64,000 bases of DNA from Erysipelothrix tonsillarum DSM 14972 (GTDB lineage: Bacteria; Bacillota_I; Bacilli_A; Erysipelotrichales; Erysipelotrichaceae), in NCBI RefSeq assembly GCF_000373785.1, contig NZ_KB892378.1, positions 388,406 through 452,405 of the forward strand. Direction: 5' to 3'. The position numbers and the translations under genes are program-made. Shown here piece after piece: positions 1-8,884 of the stretch. The notes under the pieces were generated by a model. The model saw only the letters and a program-made list of their open reading frames with translations, was not told the origin of the DNA and did not search any database. Numbering within the stretch: the first letter of the stretch is position 1; every line of letters starts with the position of its first letter.

Positions 1-30
1 GATGTTAGATGTAATTTATGAAGGCACAAT

Positions 31-55
31 AAAAAAGTCGCATAACGACTTTTTG
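31..55 (-). terminator. Rho-independent terminator after the first minus-strand gene
   Basis: A stem pairs AAAAAGTCG with CGACTTTTT around a CATAA loop, with T-runs on both strands. It lies 14 bases beyond the stop of the minus-strand gene that ends at 69. It could also serve a plus-strand gene entering from outside the window. Confidence 0.75.
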
Positions 56-68
56 TTTGCTTTATACA

Positions 69-872
69 TTAAGATTTTTTTACACGATCAAGATTACGCA
101 CACCCGCTTTTTCCAGCATCTTTATTTGTTCAGGTGTAACATTAGCTTCATCAACGAGGTAAATATAAAGTACTTTTTGAACCTCATTGACACCATCATC
201 AGCTTCAAGGTGTAATTGAGTCGCCTCTTTAGCATTCGACGTATGTGAACTGACATTGATTTTAATTTCCTCTCCGAATCGTAAATCGGTCGCAAACATA
301 TCCACATTATTATTTGCTTCAATCAAATCCAAAACAATTCGGTCACCATTTTCAATGGATTCTCCATCCAAGAGATAGGAGATAGTAGGACTAATTGTAT
401 CAACGACTTTAAATGTTTCATTGACACTGGATTCGCTACCATCTGAAAATATCGCAATAATACGGAGTTCAATATCCCCTACCAGCGGCATCTCATCCTT
501 GGCTTGAAGTAGGCTAAGAATTTCTGTGATATCAACGCTATCCGGAGCTGGATACGGTATTTTATTTTCTTTAAAATAAAGTTCAATTTGCTCTTTGCGA
601 ACTGTTTCTTCATCTAAAAGCGTCCCGTTACGAATGAACTCAACTCGAAAGGTATCGTAGTTGCTTTTTTCCGTATCAATCTGTGTTTCCAAGCCTTCAC
701 CTGTAAGATACGTATATTTTTCAAGCTGAGGGTTTTCTTTAAAGACGATTACCGGGTTCTCCGTTTTCGTAAAATGCACAATAAACGCTACAACAACAAG
801 AACTAAAATTATTCCAATCCCAATAACATACTTCAGCTTATTCGAATTCAATGTTTTCTTCGATTGTTTCAT
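69..872 (-). CDS. Membrane-anchored extracytoplasmic protein of unknown function
   Basis: I do not recognise this 267-aa protein. It has a short basic N-terminus, one strong hydrophobic segment at about residues 16-36, then a hydrophilic, presumably extracellular domain of about 230 residues. That domain contains a short stretch typical of bacterial Ig-like modules (VVDTISPTI, about residue 160). There is no lipobox and no LPXTG, so it is probably anchored by its uncleaved N-terminal helix. Two adjacent ATG codons follow GGAGG. The second, at 872, has better spacing (6 nt) than the first at 875. The gene stands alone with a terminator downstream; no partner is evident from its neighbours. Confidence 0.75.
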   Translation of the reverse strand: MKQSKKTLNSNKLKYVIGIGIILVLVVVAFIVHFTKTENPVIVFKENPQLEKYTYLTGEGLETQIDTEKSNYDTFRVEFIRNGTLLDEETVRKEQIELYFKENKIPYPAPDSVDITEILSLLQAKDEMPLVGDIELRIIAIFSDGSESSVNETFKVVDTISPTISYLLDGESIENGDRIVLDLIEANNNVDMFATDLRFGEEIKINVSSHTSNAKEATQLHLEADDGVNEVQKVLYIYLVDEANVTPEQIKMLEKAGVRNLDRVKKS

Positions 873-1049
873 CATGATCCTCCTCTCTATTTAATATTGG
901 ACACAATGATTACATAGATATTACACGCTTTTCAACATTAAAGATATATAAATCACAAAGTATTCAAAAATCGGACACAATAGAGCAATAACATATATGT
1001 ATTCATCTGAATTAATAAAAAAAACGCATCGTTATCTCGCTCCTATTTT

Positions 1050-1076
1050 TTGACATATTTTCGCGTATGTTATACT
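1050..1076 (+). promoter_or_regulatory. Candidate promoter for the carboxyethyl-ornithine-synthase-like gene
   Basis: TTGACA at 1050-1055 and TATACT at 1071-1076 precede the gene at 1100. The 15-bp spacer is short for a sigma-A promoter, so the exact -35 is uncertain. Further upstream, the 9-mer GGACACAAT occurs twice (about 899 and 973) with no known role. Confidence 0.45.
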
Positions 1077-1099
1077 AAGGGTATTATGGAGGTATTATT

Positions 1100-2185
1100 A
1101 TGACAGTAGCAGTAATTGGTAGTTCTTTAAAACCAAATGAAAAACGAGTACCCATTCATCCCTCATTACTTGAAACAATGAACGACGATGTACTTAGAAA
1201 CCTTGTCTTTGAAACAGGCTATGGTGAGCGATTTGGAGTTTCTGATGACATGCTTTTGAGTTTTACAGGCAATCCATGCCAAACCAGAAATACACTCCTG
1301 AAAACAAGCCCCAAAATCATTATGACAAAACCGATTCTTGAAGATATTAAACAAATGCAAGATCATGCCACACTATTTGGATGGATCCATTCCGTTCAAA
1401 ACAAAGAAATTGTGGATGTCGGAATTGAAAAAAAATTATCGTTTGTCGCTTGGGAAAATATGTATTATGAAACAAAACGAGGCCGTGTGCACTTATTCCA
1501 AACTAATAATGAATTAGCTGGTTATTGTGCAGTGGAACATGCTTTGACGTTACAAGGAATCGATGGTTATTATGGACCACAAAAAAAAGTTAAGATCATC
1601 AGTTTTGGTTCGGTGAGTCGTGGTGCGATTCATGCACTTCAAAGCAAAGGATTTACAGATATCGAAGTCTACACATGGCGTCCTACTCACCTCATTGCTG
1701 ATCGGATTCACGCCATTCATTATGCCCAATTATTTTTTGATAAGCATCACGTTTTACGTGTTGATAAGACAGACAAACCACGTTTGGTGGATGAATTCGC
1801 TCAAGCAGATATTATCTTGAATGGAATTCTCCAAAACCCGATTAAACCTGTGATGTTCATGCACGAAGAAGACATGGAACTCTTCAAAAAGTCATGTCTT
1901 ATCATTGATGTCAGTTGTGATGAAGGCATGGGATTCCCATTCGCTAAACCAACCACGTTTGAAAGCCCTATGTTTAAACATGGTAACATTACCTATTATG
2001 GTGTAGATCATACCCCATCACTATTATGGGATAGTGCATCTTACCAAATTTCTAAAGGTCTTATTCCTTATCTCTATCAATTTATTTTCGATAATTATGG
2101 TGAGGTATTGGAAAATGCCGTCGACATGCGCGATGGCCGTATTAAAAACTTAAGGATTAATGATTTTCAAAACAGGCCTCAATAG
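1100..2185 (+). CDS. N5-(carboxyethyl)ornithine synthase-like oxidoreductase, AlaDH/PNT family
   Basis: This 361-aa protein has the alanine-dehydrogenase/transhydrogenase architecture. The N-terminal substrate domain carries the NEKRVPIHP-type motif (residues 13-21), and a central Rossmann segment (about residues 163-180, IISFGSVSRGA) should bind NAD(P). Within the family it looks most like lactococcal N5-(carboxyethyl)ornithine synthase, which condenses pyruvate with the omega-amino group of ornithine or lysine. Alanine or saccharopine dehydrogenase-like activity cannot be excluded by eye. Start: ATG with TATGGAGG 7 nt upstream. It is monocistronic, with a shared bidirectional terminator just downstream. 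Confidence 0.8.
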   Translation: MTVAVIGSSLKPNEKRVPIHPSLLETMNDDVLRNLVFETGYGERFGVSDDMLLSFTGNPCQTRNTLLKTSPKIIMTKPILEDIKQMQDHATLFGWIHSVQNKEIVDVGIEKKLSFVAWENMYYETKRGRVHLFQTNNELAGYCAVEHALTLQGIDGYYGPQKKVKIISFGSVSRGAIHALQSKGFTDIEVYTWRPTHLIADRIHAIHYAQLFFDKHHVLRVDKTDKPRLVDEFAQADIILNGILQNPIKPVMFMHEEDMELFKKSCLIIDVSCDEGMGFPFAKPTTFESPMFKHGNITYYGVDHTPSLLWDSASYQISKGLIPYLYQFIFDNYGEVLENAVDMRDGRIKNLRINDFQNRPQ

Positions 2186-2250
2186 ATCTGCTTCAAATGC
2201 TCTTAGAGTATCTGTTGTGTTACAAAATCACTCACAACTGAGGAAATCAA

Positions 2251-2274
2251 AAAAGAACGCCAAGGCGTTCTTTT
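2251..2274. terminator. Bidirectional terminator between convergent genes
   Basis: AAAAGAACGCC pairs with GGCGTTCTTTT, giving A/T runs on both sides. It lies between the plus-strand oxidoreductase and the minus-strand pseudouridine synthase and can serve both. Confidence 0.85.
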
Positions 2275-2961
2275 CTATTTAAAGAGATCAATTTCTTGTT
2301 GACTTAGGTTTCGATATTCACCTAACTTAAGTGATGAATCAAGCTCCAAAGCACCTATTTGAATTCGTTTAAGGTAAGTAACCTCATTGTCACAGTAATG
2401 CATCATGCGTTTTACTTGATGGTATTTGCCTTCCGCTATGGTAAGTAGAATTGTCGTTTCATCCACAATCTCAACATGTGCCGGCTTAAGCATATCATCA
2501 TCCATGGGTATCCCCGTTTCCAAATCCACAATAAACTTCGAATCGAACGGTTTCGCCAATTCAACATAGTACTTTTTATGTACATCATTTTTCCCATGGG
2601 CCACACGGTGAGAAAATTGACCATCATTAGTAATCAATAATAAACCTTCCGTATCCGCATCAAGACGCCCTACAAAGAAAAGATCGTGGTGATACTCTTG
2701 AATCAATTCTAAAACCGAAGGATAGTCCTCCGGATTATGTGCACAAATATACCCCGCAGGTTTATGCATCATCAGATAGATATCTTTTTGATATTCAATA
2801 ACTTGACCCTCAACGCAGACACAATCCGTGTCCAGATTTAACACATACCCTGCATCCCGAACGATGTCACCGTTGACACTTACTAATTTTTTTTTGACGA
2901 TATTCTTGACGTCTTTACGAGTTCCAAAACCATTATGAGCTAAAAACTTATCTAAACGCAT
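2275..2961 (-). CDS. rsuA: 16S rRNA pseudouridine synthase, RsuA/RluB/E/F family
   Basis: The protein (228 aa) starts with an S4 RNA-binding domain (residues 1-45, MRLDKFLAHNG). The catalytic core carries GRLDADTEGLLL, in which Asp101 is the expected nucleophile that isomerises uridine in rRNA. The length matches small-subunit RsuA-type enzymes (U516 in E. coli). By sequence alone a 23S-specific RluB/RluF role is possible but less likely at this size. The start fits the family's usual M-R-L-D-K beginning. It is a single gene, sharing its terminator with the convergent upstream neighbour. Confidence 0.88.
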   Translation of the reverse strand: MRLDKFLAHNGFGTRKDVKNIVKKKLVSVNGDIVRDAGYVLNLDTDCVCVEGQVIEYQKDIYLMMHKPAGYICAHNPEDYPSVLELIQEYHHDLFFVGRLDADTEGLLLITNDGQFSHRVAHGKNDVHKKYYVELAKPFDSKFIVDLETGIPMDDDMLKPAHVEIVDETTILLTIAEGKYHQVKRMMHYCDNEVTYLKRIQIGALELDSSLKLGEYRNLSQQEIDLFK

Positions 2962-3270
2962 CGCATTCCCTCATTTCCAATATTAATAACTAATTCTATT
3001 ATATCGTATTCATCAAGATTTCTTTTATATTTTTAACATAAACTGAATTAACAATCACACCGATTTCAAATTACATCTTAATTTAAATCTTTTTTAACCC
3101 AAGGCTTGGTCTTCTGCAATATGTTTGGTGAAATTACGATTGAAAATATCAATTTGAATCACTTTGCATAAGAATTAGTCGGCAATTATCAAGATGTCTT
3201 GGGAAGATGCTTTGTATTTATGAAATAAATGACCATCACCCCAAAATATAAAACTTCCTTTTTTAGAATT
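2962..3270. other. 309-bp intergenic stretch, possible degraded coding sequence
   Basis: No intact gene is visible. On the minus strand, about 3265-3110 reads as protein-like sequence (FWGDGHLFHKYKASS, later IAEDQALG) interrupted by an in-frame stop. It may be the remnant of a lost gene next to the RpiR regulator. I cannot assign a family. Confidence 0.3.
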
Positions 3271-3957
3271 TTATTCATAAATAATTTCTCGCACACGTTG
3301 GTAGACCAATTCAAAAAAAGCGATGCCTTTACTCACGAACAAATTGGGTATTGGTAGGGAATGACCATGATGTTCATTGGGGACGATATGTACAACATCT
3401 ACAATTTGCGCAAGCGAACATTGGGCAATCGACGTAATTAAAACCCTATCATGTTTTGTACTTATTTTTTTTGCAATATTTAACAAGTCATCGGTTTCTC
3501 CACTTCTACTAATAAAAATCACAAGATTATTATCAATATTCATCTTCATATCGAGTGGCGAACCATGATAACAAAAGATTCCGATTTCTGAAAAACGTTT
3601 TGTACAATAAAGCGAAATTAAATCAGAATATCCCGTCCCAATCAAAAACACTTTATCCAAGGCATGCTTCACAATAAGCTGGGCCATAACTTCAACCCCT
3701 TCTTTTTGTCCATCATCAAAACGAATTACGAGGTCGTCTTGGATATTATTATTATTTAAGATCCAATAGGTTACATGTAAAAAATCACTATAACCTGAAT
3801 AACCTAATTGTTTTGTCATTTTAACAATATATGTTGTAGATACAAATGTCTGATCAGCAACTTCGGTAATCGTAGGCTTATGATGCGCTTTCAATTTATT
3901 GATAATATAATCATAAATACGATTTTGTGTTTCGTTTAGATGATAATTGTTATTCAT
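3271..3957 (-). CDS. RpiR/MurR-family transcriptional regulator (HTH + SIS)
   Basis: The 228-aa protein has an N-terminal HTH_6 domain (about residues 1-75; TITEVADQTFVSTTYIVKMTKQLG) and a C-terminal SIS sugar-phosphate-binding domain (about 100-220; FLIGTGYSD, ISRSGETDDLLN). Proteins like this sense a phosphosugar and control a nearby catabolic operon. It lies directly downstream of the beta-glucoside PTS EIIC and GH4 genes, so a 6-phospho-beta-glucoside effector is a fair guess. The ATG at 3957 follows GGAGGAG by 6 nt and removes 25 unlikely residues from the longest open frame. A hairpin terminator separates it from the EIIC gene, so it is read either by read-through or from its own promoter. 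Confidence 0.85.
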   Translation of the reverse strand: MNNNYHLNETQNRIYDYIINKLKAHHKPTITEVADQTFVSTTYIVKMTKQLGYSGYSDFLHVTYWILNNNNIQDDLVIRFDDGQKEGVEVMAQLIVKHALDKVFLIGTGYSDLISLYCTKRFSEIGIFCYHGSPLDMKMNIDNNLVIFISRSGETDDLLNIAKKISTKHDRVLITSIAQCSLAQIVDVVHIVPNEHHGHSLPIPNLFVSKGIAFFELVYQRVREIIYE

Positions 3958-4034
3958 GCAGCACTCCTCCATTAAGTCAATTATATCAAAATATTGAGCC
4001 TTGATGTAAAGTATTTCGTACTCTATAGACACTT

Positions 4035-4072
4035 ATAAAAAAATCAACTCAAGCTTAATGCTTAAGTTGATT
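4035..4072 (-). terminator. Terminator between the PTS EIIC gene and the regulator
   Basis: A minus-strand stem of about 13 bp (AATCAACTTAAGC with GCTTGAGTTGATT) is followed by a run of seven T. It would reduce transcription from the EIIC/GH4 genes into the RpiR gene. Confidence 0.8.
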
Positions 4073-4077
4073 CTTAC

Positions 4078-5415
4078 TTATAAATTATTAGATAGTGTAT
4101 TAGCTTCTTTGTTACTTATCGTTTCAGCATCACTTGTTTGACTGTCTTTTTCTTCTTCTAAATACTGATGATCTAGAGCTCTAAAGAATGGCCAATAAAT
4201 AAGACCCGCTAGAATCGTTACGACTAATTGAAGCGCACCACCTTTCCAACTGTTACACATTAACCAACCACCCACGATGAGTGGCGTTGTCCATGGTATT
4301 GTAACACCAGTTGGATAAGGCACAATACCAGTCTTCATCGCGAACCAAGATACTAAAATGGATACTGTAGGCGCTAAGAAAAAGGGGATGAGCATGGTTG
4401 GATTAAGAACAATTGGTAAACCAAAGATGACCGGTTCATTTACATTAAATAATCCCGGTACGATGGATAATTTACCCAGTGATTTCATGCGCTCGGATTT
4501 TCCTTTAAAGGTCATGAGAACCGTTAAGGGGAATGTTAATCCGGTTCCACCTAGAAAAATGAAGAAATTCGCATAATCCATCGTCGCAATATGCGGGCGA
4601 ATTAAGTTAATACCTTGTTTGAATATTTCAAGGTTTTCAAATCGTGCAGCATACCACAGTGGGTCCATAAAGGCTCCTGTGACTGAAGTTCCATGAATAC
4701 CAAACACCCATAAGAACGTATTTAAAAATGATGCAAAGAGCGTTCCACCAAGTGTCGTACCAATACCGACTAATGGAGCTTGAATTAATTCTATAATCAT
4801 ATTGGTTACGGTACCATAAGGTGTCGCACCTACGGCAAGGCGAATTATTAAGAATAGTGGCAGAATAATAAATGCTGGAACTACCGCTGAAAATTGATTT
4901 GAGACAAAAGATGGTACCGATTTTGGAAGTTTAATACGAACGTCTTTGTGGATTAAATAAGCATAAAGTCGTGTCGTAATTAAAGCTGTTAACATTGCCA
5001 TGAAGAGTCCACGTGCTTCGAAATCTATCGAAGCAAATCCGCCATCATCCGTTTGCACAAGTAGGATAAAAAATGCACAGATTGAGATAACAATTGCGGA
5101 TATACGATCCACTTGTTCTTGTTCAGCAAGTGAGTTTGCAACACCAATCAAGGAAAGCAGTGATACGAGTCCAATAGTTGCTGGTACTAAAATTGACCAA
5201 GCCCATTCACCCCATATTTCCCCAAATACGGATTCCATAAATGCTTGGAAAGCTGGTACTGGAAAATCAGCAATCAAAATACACATTGAACCAAAAATTA
5301 AAACGGGCATCGCAACCATCAATCCATGGCTTAATGCAATTAAGTATTTATTCTCCGCAAATTTCAATGATAACGGATAAAGTTTTTGTTCAATAAAATT
5401 TGTTAATTTATGCAT
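4078..5415 (-). CDS. celB: PTS EIIC, cellobiose/beta-glucoside (lactose family) type
   Basis: This 445-aa membrane permease has about ten hydrophobic segments and the family start KLTNFIEQKLYPLSLKFAENKYL. It also has the typical ligand-site region (SVTGAFMDPLW, NVNEPVIFGLPIVLNP). A hydrophilic tail of about 35 residues follows the last membrane span. It imports a beta-glucoside and phosphorylates it together with EIIA and EIIB partners that are not encoded nearby, so they must come from elsewhere in the genome. It sits 18 nt downstream of the GH4 gene, surely in one operon. RBS AGAGGA precedes ATG by 4 nt. Confidence 0.9.
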   Translation of the reverse strand: MHKLTNFIEQKLYPLSLKFAENKYLIALSHGLMVAMPVLIFGSMCILIADFPVPAFQAFMESVFGEIWGEWAWSILVPATIGLVSLLSLIGVANSLAEQEQVDRISAIVISICAFFILLVQTDDGGFASIDFEARGLFMAMLTALITTRLYAYLIHKDVRIKLPKSVPSFVSNQFSAVVPAFIILPLFLIIRLAVGATPYGTVTNMIIELIQAPLVGIGTTLGGTLFASFLNTFLWVFGIHGTSVTGAFMDPLWYAARFENLEIFKQGINLIRPHIATMDYANFFIFLGGTGLTFPLTVLMTFKGKSERMKSLGKLSIVPGLFNVNEPVIFGLPIVLNPTMLIPFFLAPTVSILVSWFAMKTGIVPYPTGVTIPWTTPLIVGGWLMCNSWKGGALQLVVTILAGLIYWPFFRALDHQYLEEEKDSQTSDAETISNKEANTLSNNL

Positions 5416-5433
5416 AGATTCCTCTTTCTCGGT

Positions 5434-6831
5434 CTATCGACTTCTTTTTAAAGTTGGGAAATAGTCACCGTTTACTGCAATGTACTCATCAAGAATTGTA
5501 CGTGCAATATCCGTATCAACAACAGTACGATTTACTACAAGTGATTGAAGTGCCTTATCATAAGATTCTTCCAATACGGCCTCTACAGCAAGCTTCTCAG
5601 ATGCATATTGAGCTTCAAGCAATCCTTTCTCAAACGTTCCTGCCTTACCAAAGTGTAAAGGCTCAGCTCCATTTGCGCCTACGCGACATGCAACTTCAAG
5701 CATCATGCCATCGTCAAGGTTTGAAACAACGCCTTCATTAGGAACAATCAACAGAAATATATCGTTGCTATTATGAAGAATACTTAATGCAAGTTCAATT
5801 ATATATGTAGCGTGCGCATCATTATGTGCAATCGAAGCACTCTTAATTGAATCTGTATCATTTGAATATTTGATGTCTAAATCAAATTCAGTACCTCGCA
5901 TTTTCCCCGCTTTTGCCACTTGCTTACAGAAGGTAAAAACACGTTTTTCACGACCATCAATAACAGCATTCGTCCGTGTATAATTTGGGTCTGTGTGTTT
6001 AACCATATCTTGTGGATACAAATAGTATTGGAGGTATGTATTGGGTAATGAGTGTGGATAATCTCTTACCATCTTTTCAAGATGCTTGAAGGTAAATGTC
6101 CAATACTCATCGTTCTTTCCCGAAAATCCAAGACGATCATCAACATCCCCTTCATACAATGCGTCAATGATTTGGGGTAAAACATCTTCCCCTGTTTTTT
6201 TATCATACATTGCAGTGAACCACCCAAAATGATTTAAGCCATAATAACGTGGTTCTACATCTAAACGCGTTTTATTAGCGAGGGGGCAATAAACATCCAT
6301 GATTGAAATAGGCATATCACAAATATTAATAATTCTGTGGTCATTTGGGAAAAGAACTTTACACATTTCGGCAACAATTGCTGCTGGATTTGAGTAATTT
6401 AAAATCCATGCTTCCGGTGAGTAATATCTAAAATCCTCGATGAATTCTTTCATTGCTTTAACACTGCGTAATCCATATGCAAAGCCACCAGGACCACATG
6501 TTTCTTGACCAATGACACCATACTTAAGTGGAATTTTTTCATCTTTCTCGCGCATTTCCAGTCCACCAGGACGAATTTGCACAAACGCAAAATCAATTTC
6601 TTTGAACGCAACTTCTTTATCCGTTGTTACGATATATTCTTCCAGTTCTGGATAATATTCACGGAAAAGAACTTCACCATAATCACCTACAATATTTTGT
6701 CGAGCAGCATCAATATCGTATAGAACAACCTTCCTTACATGAAATTTATCTTTAACCAAACACAGTAATTCCAACATATCCGGTGTATAAGTACTCCCCC
6801 CACCTACAAACACCACATTTACTTTTTTCAT
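5434..6831 (-). CDS. 6-phospho-beta-glucosidase, glycoside hydrolase family 4
   Basis: The 465-aa enzyme begins with a Rossmann NAD-binding motif (VVFVGGGSTYTP). It has the GH4 signatures NYSNPAAIV (about 145-153), CDMP with the metal ligand Cys171, and GLNHFGW with His201. GH4 enzymes hydrolyse phospho-glycosides by an NAD+- and Mn2+-dependent redox-elimination route. The 465-aa size and the GGG motif fit the 6-phospho-beta-glucosidase branch (LicH/CelF) rather than the alpha type. It is first in the operon with the EIIC, so cytoplasmic cleavage of imported 6-P-cellobiose or 6-P-aryl-glucoside is the likely job. RBS AAGGAGGG precedes ATG by 7 nt. Confidence 0.9.
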   Translation of the reverse strand: MKKVNVVFVGGGSTYTPDMLELLCLVKDKFHVRKVVLYDIDAARQNIVGDYGEVLFREYYPELEEYIVTTDKEVAFKEIDFAFVQIRPGGLEMREKDEKIPLKYGVIGQETCGPGGFAYGLRSVKAMKEFIEDFRYYSPEAWILNYSNPAAIVAEMCKVLFPNDHRIINICDMPISIMDVYCPLANKTRLDVEPRYYGLNHFGWFTAMYDKKTGEDVLPQIIDALYEGDVDDRLGFSGKNDEYWTFTFKHLEKMVRDYPHSLPNTYLQYYLYPQDMVKHTDPNYTRTNAVIDGREKRVFTFCKQVAKAGKMRGTEFDLDIKYSNDTDSIKSASIAHNDAHATYIIELALSILHNSNDIFLLIVPNEGVVSNLDDGMMLEVACRVGANGAEPLHFGKAGTFEKGLLEAQYASEKLAVEAVLEESYDKALQSLVVNRTVVDTDIARTILDEYIAVNGDYFPTLKRSR

Positions 6832-6890
6832 TAATAAACCCTCCTTATATTAAAACTATATCAGTTAGATTCTAATAATTTTTTTTAAAA

Positions 6891-6914
6891 CGGTTAAAAA
6901 TGTAACCGCTTTAT
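6891..6914. promoter_or_regulatory. Inverted repeat overlapping a cre-like site upstream of the GH4/PTS operon
   Basis: CGGTTA (6891-6896) and TAACCG (6903-6908) form a dyad with a 6-nt spacer. The overlapping TGTAACCGCTTTAT (6901-6914) matches 12 of 14 positions of the CcpA cre consensus TGWAANCGNTNWCA. It lies 60-80 bp upstream of the GH4 start, a plausible place for RpiR-family or CcpA binding. Confidence 0.45.
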
Positions 6915-7035
6915 ATATCCATCATAGAAATCAAGAAATAATCTAGAATTCAACTTAAAATTAAGTATTAGGAACACGTGCGAAAATTATGAGCAAATGT
7001 CTCAAAAAAAATATATAAATTAAATTAATTTATAA

Positions 7036-7059
7036 AAAAAGGAGCTTTTGCTCCTTTTT
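7036..7059 (-). terminator. Terminator of the AAA ATPase gene
   Basis: AAAAGGAGC and GCTCCTTTT form a stem around TTTT, with T-runs on the minus strand. It abuts the stop codon of the ATPase gene at 7058-7060. Confidence 0.8.
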
Positions 7060-7825
7060 AGTTCTCATCTTCAAAAAGATAATATAGATACTGTTGAGGT
7101 CTATTCATAAATGATGAGTAATCCCTGACAATAGGGTGTTCATCATAAGACATCGATGTAATGGTCTCATCAAAATAATATATTTTAGCATCAGGATAAG
7201 CTAACAAGATTGGCGAATGCGTACAAATTATAAACTGACTCCCTTGTTTTACATAGTCATTAATAAGTGTCATCAGTGTTAGTTGATTCTGAAAAGAAAG
7301 TGGGGTTTCGGGTTCATCCAATAAATATAGCGTATTTGGACGAAGTTTAGAGGCAAAGAAGCGTATATAACCCTCACCATGGGAGGCCTCCTTAAGTTCT
7401 GTCACCATCTTATCCATGTGTTTTCGATTTCCTTCATGCATTCCAAGTTCAATTAAAACTCCCATGCTGCGATTTTCACCATGTCTCTCTAAAGCATCCT
7501 CATACATTTTTTCATTCTCAATTTCTTCTTCAGATATCCAATTTAGAAATGAATAAAAATCCTCAGATTGAAAGTAATAACCGCGTTTTAATCGGGAATG
7601 CCATGCCAAAGAAAATCGATCATAACGATGAGCTTGATAATCTATTTTTTTTGAAACCGAGTAACTATTGGATTGATGTGCTATCGCTCTTAATAACGTA
7701 GATTTCCCTGAGCCATTTTCACCTGTGAAAAACACCACAGATGAATCTAAGTCTAATGTATTAAAATCTATTGTATTGTAAGGATAAACATTTTCATCAC
7801 TTAACTTTGAAACTTCTATCAACAT
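7058..7825 (-). CDS. AAA family (ABC-like) ATPase, stand-alone
   Basis: The 255-aa soluble protein has Walker A GENGSGKST (about 36-44) and a Walker B/D-loop region LYLLDEPETPLS, followed by a switch histidine (IICTHSPILL). This is the SMC/ABC-ATPase-like AAA_21/AAA_23 grouping seen in house-cleaning and defence-related ATPases. No membrane segments or fused nuclease domain are present. Function is unknown. It could be a conserved chromosomal ATPase or half of a two-component system; the next gene upstream on the same strand encodes a GIY-YIG protein but is 336 bp away. RBS AGAGG precedes ATG by about 8 nt. Confidence 0.8.
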   Translation of the reverse strand: MLIEVSKLSDENVYPYNTIDFNTLDLDSSVVFFTGENGSGKSTLLRAIAHQSNSYSVSKKIDYQAHRYDRFSLAWHSRLKRGYYFQSEDFYSFLNWISEEEIENEKMYEDALERHGENRSMGVLIELGMHEGNRKHMDKMVTELKEASHGEGYIRFFASKLRPNTLYLLDEPETPLSFQNQLTLMTLINDYVKQGSQFIICTHSPILLAYPDAKIYYFDETITSMSYDEHPIVRDYSSFMNRPQQYLYYLFEDEN

Positions 7826-8161
7826 AATTCTACCTCTTTTTTATTCTCTGTAACGATTTTTCGCCAAAAACAACTATATAAATTCATCGCTCCTCTTTTA
7901 AAAAAATCTACCCCCCGATACAGCACTATTTAGTACTGAATTTTAAATTCGTCAGGAATCTTTGCAAACCAGGAATATCACACCGACCTATATCGTTTCT
8001 ACTGCAATATATTTGCTTTCTATGTGTTGTTCACTTTCAAAATGACTTATGATCTTTATCTACAATTATATCTTATATTTTCCTATTGATGAATCTATTA
8101 ATGGTTGAGGAACACTATAGAAAAATAAGGCAATGAATGTTCGATATAATTCGGTCATAAA
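7826..8161. other. 336-bp gap without a recognisable gene
   Basis: AT-rich sequence with stops in all frames. I see no RNA gene, strong terminator or repeat. It presumably contains the promoter of the ATPase gene. Confidence 0.4.
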
Positions 8162-8884
8162 CTATAAATTTTTTTCTTTAACCATATTAATTATATTAAT
8201 TAAGCCACCCTCAATTCTTCCTCCAGCAGTTCTATTAGTACAAAATTCAGGCGAAAAATAAGAGATAAACTCATCCTCTCTTTCAAATGTATACTCTGTA
8301 TCATATGCAAAGATTCTACTTGTATCCAATGCTCTATACGAATCAATAGACATAATTGACCTTTCAACTGCCCCCATTGGGTAGAGCAGCCTATCAAATT
8401 GTTTGGATTGAGACCAGTGTTCTCGAATCCTTTTCATAATATTTCCTGATGTTCCAGTATAAATCTGACAGTATTCGTCTAGAATCATCACATAATACCC
8501 TGACTTACCATTGTATTCATTCAAATTTGATACTTCCTCAAACATTGGAAATTTATTTATAAAACTATCAGTTTCCTTTTTAAATTTTTCTTTGGATAAA
8601 GAAGCAAAAAAATTAATATGTAAGTCAAAATTCTGCAAACACTCTTTTTGATGTTCAATACACCATTCATCAGTATAGAATTGCCCTTTCTCATCTTCGT
8701 AAATTTTCACTTTTTTTCCATTTACCACTACTTCTTGATTTGGATCAAACCAACCTTCATTTTTCATTAATTCATATTTTTTTTCACTAAATAGTGAACT
8801 TCTTTTATTGATAATCGCATAATTTTCTCGTACTAATTTTAACCCTTTTTTTCCTGGTAAAACAACGACTCCAAAATGTAACAT
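8162..8884 (-). CDS. GIY-YIG domain protein
   Basis: The 240-aa protein has a GIY-YIG-type core at about residues 125-215. The first motif reads SGYYVMI and the second QIYTGTSGN. It then has the conserved arginine (IMKRIREHW), an acidic residue in EDEFISYF, and the late asparagine in CTNRTAGG. The first 120 residues are charged and unassigned. GIY-YIG folds cut DNA in repair, restriction and mobile elements, so nuclease activity is likely but the target is unknown. It sits in an AT-rich accessory region beside a stand-alone AAA ATPase, on the same strand but not tightly linked. RBS AAAGGAGAG precedes ATG. Confidence 0.7.
   Translation of the reverse strand: MLHFGVVVLPGKKGLKLVRENYAIINKRSSLFSEKKYELMKNEGWFDPNQEVVVNGKKVKIYEDEKGQFYTDEWCIEHQKECLQNFDLHINFFASLSKEKFKKETDSFINKFPMFEEVSNLNEYNGKSGYYVMILDEYCQIYTGTSGNIMKRIREHWSQSKQFDRLLYPMGAVERSIMSIDSYRALDTSRIFAYDTEYTFEREDEFISYFSPEFCTNRTAGGRIEGGLINIINMVKEKNL

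Noticed and set aside
5000-5380. 126-aa plus-strand frame opposite the PTS EIIC gene
   Set aside because: Antisense shadow of a clear membrane permease; its composition mirrors the opposite strand.
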